Shown here in pieces: positions 6,767 through 8,113 of a DNA stretch of 8,113 bases. Location: contig DPHE01000065.1 in assembly GCA_003521815.1 (NCBI GenBank), positions 4,764 through 12,876 of the forward strand. Direction: 5' to 3'. Position 1 is the first letter of the stretch. Each line of letters begins with the position of its first letter. The position numbers were made by a program, and so were the translations under genes. Under the pieces are notes generated by a model, which worked only from the letters and a program-made list of their open reading frames with translations, made no database searches and was not told the DNA's origin. The DNA comes from Colwellia sp. (GTDB lineage Bacteria > Pseudomonadota > Gammaproteobacteria > Enterobacterales > Alteromonadaceae).

Positions 6767-8107
6767 ATGCGGGTGTTATCACTATTGTCTACAGGATTGC
6801 TTTGGCTAATAATGGTTGTGGCATCATTGACAGTAAATAATGTTGCCGCCAATAATGCTTCGTCATTAAATAGTATTGAAGGTATTCGTGTTTGGCCGGC
6901 ACCAGAAAATACTCGCCTTGTTTTTGATCTTAAAAGTAAACCTACTTATAAATATTTTAGCTTAAGTAAGCCTAACCGTTTAGTGATTGACTTTAGTCAT
7001 ACTAAAAATACGGTTGCCCTGAAAAAATTAGCGAGTCACGATCCTCGTATTAAACTATTTCGAACCAGTAACGCCAAATCAAAATCGAGCACTCGCTTAG
7101 TGTTAGAGTTGACAAAATCTTACCAACTAACCGTTTTTCCTTTAGCGCCGGCAGGGCAATATGGTGATCGTTTGGTTATTGATTTATATGATAAAGATCA
7201 CACTGTCAACATAACCTCTAAACCTAAAGTCAGCCTAGGTGATATTATTATTGGAATTGATGCGGGTCACGGTGGTGAAGACCCTGGTTCTATTGGTGCT
7301 AAAGGCACTTATGAGAAAAGAGTGACCTTAGCAATAGCTAAAAAGCTACAAACCTTAATCAATAAAGAAAAAGGTATGAAAGCGGTTATGATCCGTTCTG
7401 GCGATTATTATGTCGATTTAAATCGTCGCACTAGTTTAGCAAGAAAAAACCATGTTGATTTTTTAGTCTCAATTCATGCGGATGCTTTTCGTACTTCAGG
7501 GCCTAACGGTGCTTCTGTTTGGGTTGTAACACAAAAACGTGCTGAATCTGAACTCGCTCGATGGTTATTAAAGAGGGAAAAAAAATCAGAATTATTAGGT
7601 GGTGGTGGTGGCGTTATAAAAAACACGTCAGACAGTCATTTAGCTTTGGCCTTGGCTGATATGAGTAAAGAGCATTCTTTAGGCGTTAGCTTTGGAGTAG
7701 CAAATAAAGTGATATCCCAGTTAAAAAAAGTCACTCATATGCATAAAAGAACGCCTCAAAATGGTAATTTTGCCATATTGAAATCGTCAGATATTCCATC
7801 AATATTAGTCGAAACAGGCTTTATTTCTAATCACAAAGAAGAGAAAAACCTAACCTGGTCAAAACATCAGCACTCATTAGCAAAAGCCATTCACTATGGT
7901 ATTCGTAATTATTTTATGGCGCACCCATTGACGGGCAGGTATTTTGCCGCCGTTGGTTATAAAAGTCATCAAGTACGTAGTGGTGATTCTTTATCGGTGC
8001 TAGCACATCGCTATAATGTTTCAATGACGAAATTGAAATTGGTAAATAAATTGAAATCTAATACGTTACGCATTGGACAAACCCTGAAAATTCCTCGAGC
8101 GGGATGA
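6767..8107 (+). CDS. amiB: N-acetylmuramoyl-L-alanine amidase AmiB with AMIN and LysM domains
   Basis: AmiB is a periplasmic zinc amidase that cuts the bond between N-acetylmuramic acid and the stem peptide, splitting septal peptidoglycan during division; in E. coli it is activated by EnvC with FtsEX. A signal peptide covers about residues 1-28 (hydrophobic core LLSTGLLWLIMVVASL, cleavage after VAA). The AMIN domain, which targets the septum, spans about 36-140. The Amidase_3 domain (about 160-383) has the zinc ligands H168 (DAGHGGEDPGS), E183 and H237 (SIHADAF) and the catalytic E349 (LVETGFISN). The segment about 258-300, with a run of five glycines (278-282), corresponds to the region holding the autoinhibitory helix in AmiB/AmiC. 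A single LysM domain (399-444) ends the protein; E. coli AmiB lacks it but many other gammaproteobacterial AmiB proteins have it. AAGG at 6757-6760, six bases before the ATG, is a good ribosome site. The gap after tsaE is 37 bp; mutL would be expected downstream. Confidence 0.96.
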   Translation: MRVLSLLSTGLLWLIMVVASLTVNNVAANNASSLNSIEGIRVWPAPENTRLVFDLKSKPTYKYFSLSKPNRLVIDFSHTKNTVALKKLASHDPRIKLFRTSNAKSKSSTRLVLELTKSYQLTVFPLAPAGQYGDRLVIDLYDKDHTVNITSKPKVSLGDIIIGIDAGHGGEDPGSIGAKGTYEKRVTLAIAKKLQTLINKEKGMKAVMIRSGDYYVDLNRRTSLARKNHVDFLVSIHADAFRTSGPNGASVWVVTQKRAESELARWLLKREKKSELLGGGGGVIKNTSDSHLALALADMSKEHSLGVSFGVANKVISQLKKVTHMHKRTPQNGNFAILKSSDIPSILVETGFISNHKEEKNLTWSKHQHSLAKAIHYGIRNYFMAHPLTGRYFAAVGYKSHQVRSGDSLSVLAHRYNVSMTKLKLVNKLKSNTLRIGQTLKIPRAG

Positions 8108-8113
8108 TTTTTT

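Overview
The window looks like a chromosomal segment of an AT-rich marine gammaproteobacterium of the Colwellia/Thalassotalea type (order Alteromonadales). This is inferred from protein similarity as I remember it, the low GC content, and gene order. Five genes belong to a neighbourhood well known from E. coli and relatives: orn, queG, nnr (yjeF), tsaE (yjeE) and amiB, normally followed by mutL, miaA and hfq. The window opens inside the 3' end of orn and closes six bases after the amiB stop codon.

Layout. Positions 1-207 hold the C-terminal 68 residues of oligoribonuclease, followed by a 13-bp perfect hairpin (269-306). Positions 208-3403 are a variable block between orn and queG: a frameshifted gene for a small, probably exported protein (468-931), a DUF4442 hotdog-fold thioesterase-like gene (1117-1602), and a 559-residue two-pass membrane protein with a sensor-kinase-like architecture but no kinase domain (1685-3364). 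In E. coli the matching gap carries tRNA-Gly genes; I see no tRNA here. queG is on the minus strand (3404-4600), converging on the membrane protein gene. It is divergent from nnr, which starts only about 53 bp away and runs on the plus strand with tsaE and amiB as a probable operon (4654-8107).

Functions. orn, queG, nnr, tsaE and amiB are housekeeping genes: nanoRNA turnover, the last step of queuosine tRNA modification, NAD(P)HX repair, t6A tRNA modification and septal peptidoglycan splitting. They share a conserved location rather than one pathway.

The most interesting part is the variable block. The DUF4442 gene has, just upstream, a 17-bp sequence closely resembling the FadR fatty-acid operator and placed over a likely promoter, which would link this uncharacterised thioesterase-like protein to fatty-acid control. 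The next gene encodes a membrane receptor whose C-terminal end resembles an HPt phosphotransfer domain but lacks the phospho-accepting histidine. The frameshifted gene upstream has an intact second reading frame and could be a recent pseudogene, a homopolymer sequencing error or, less likely, a programmed frameshift. I see no mobile element, CRISPR array, rRNA, tRNA or defence system.
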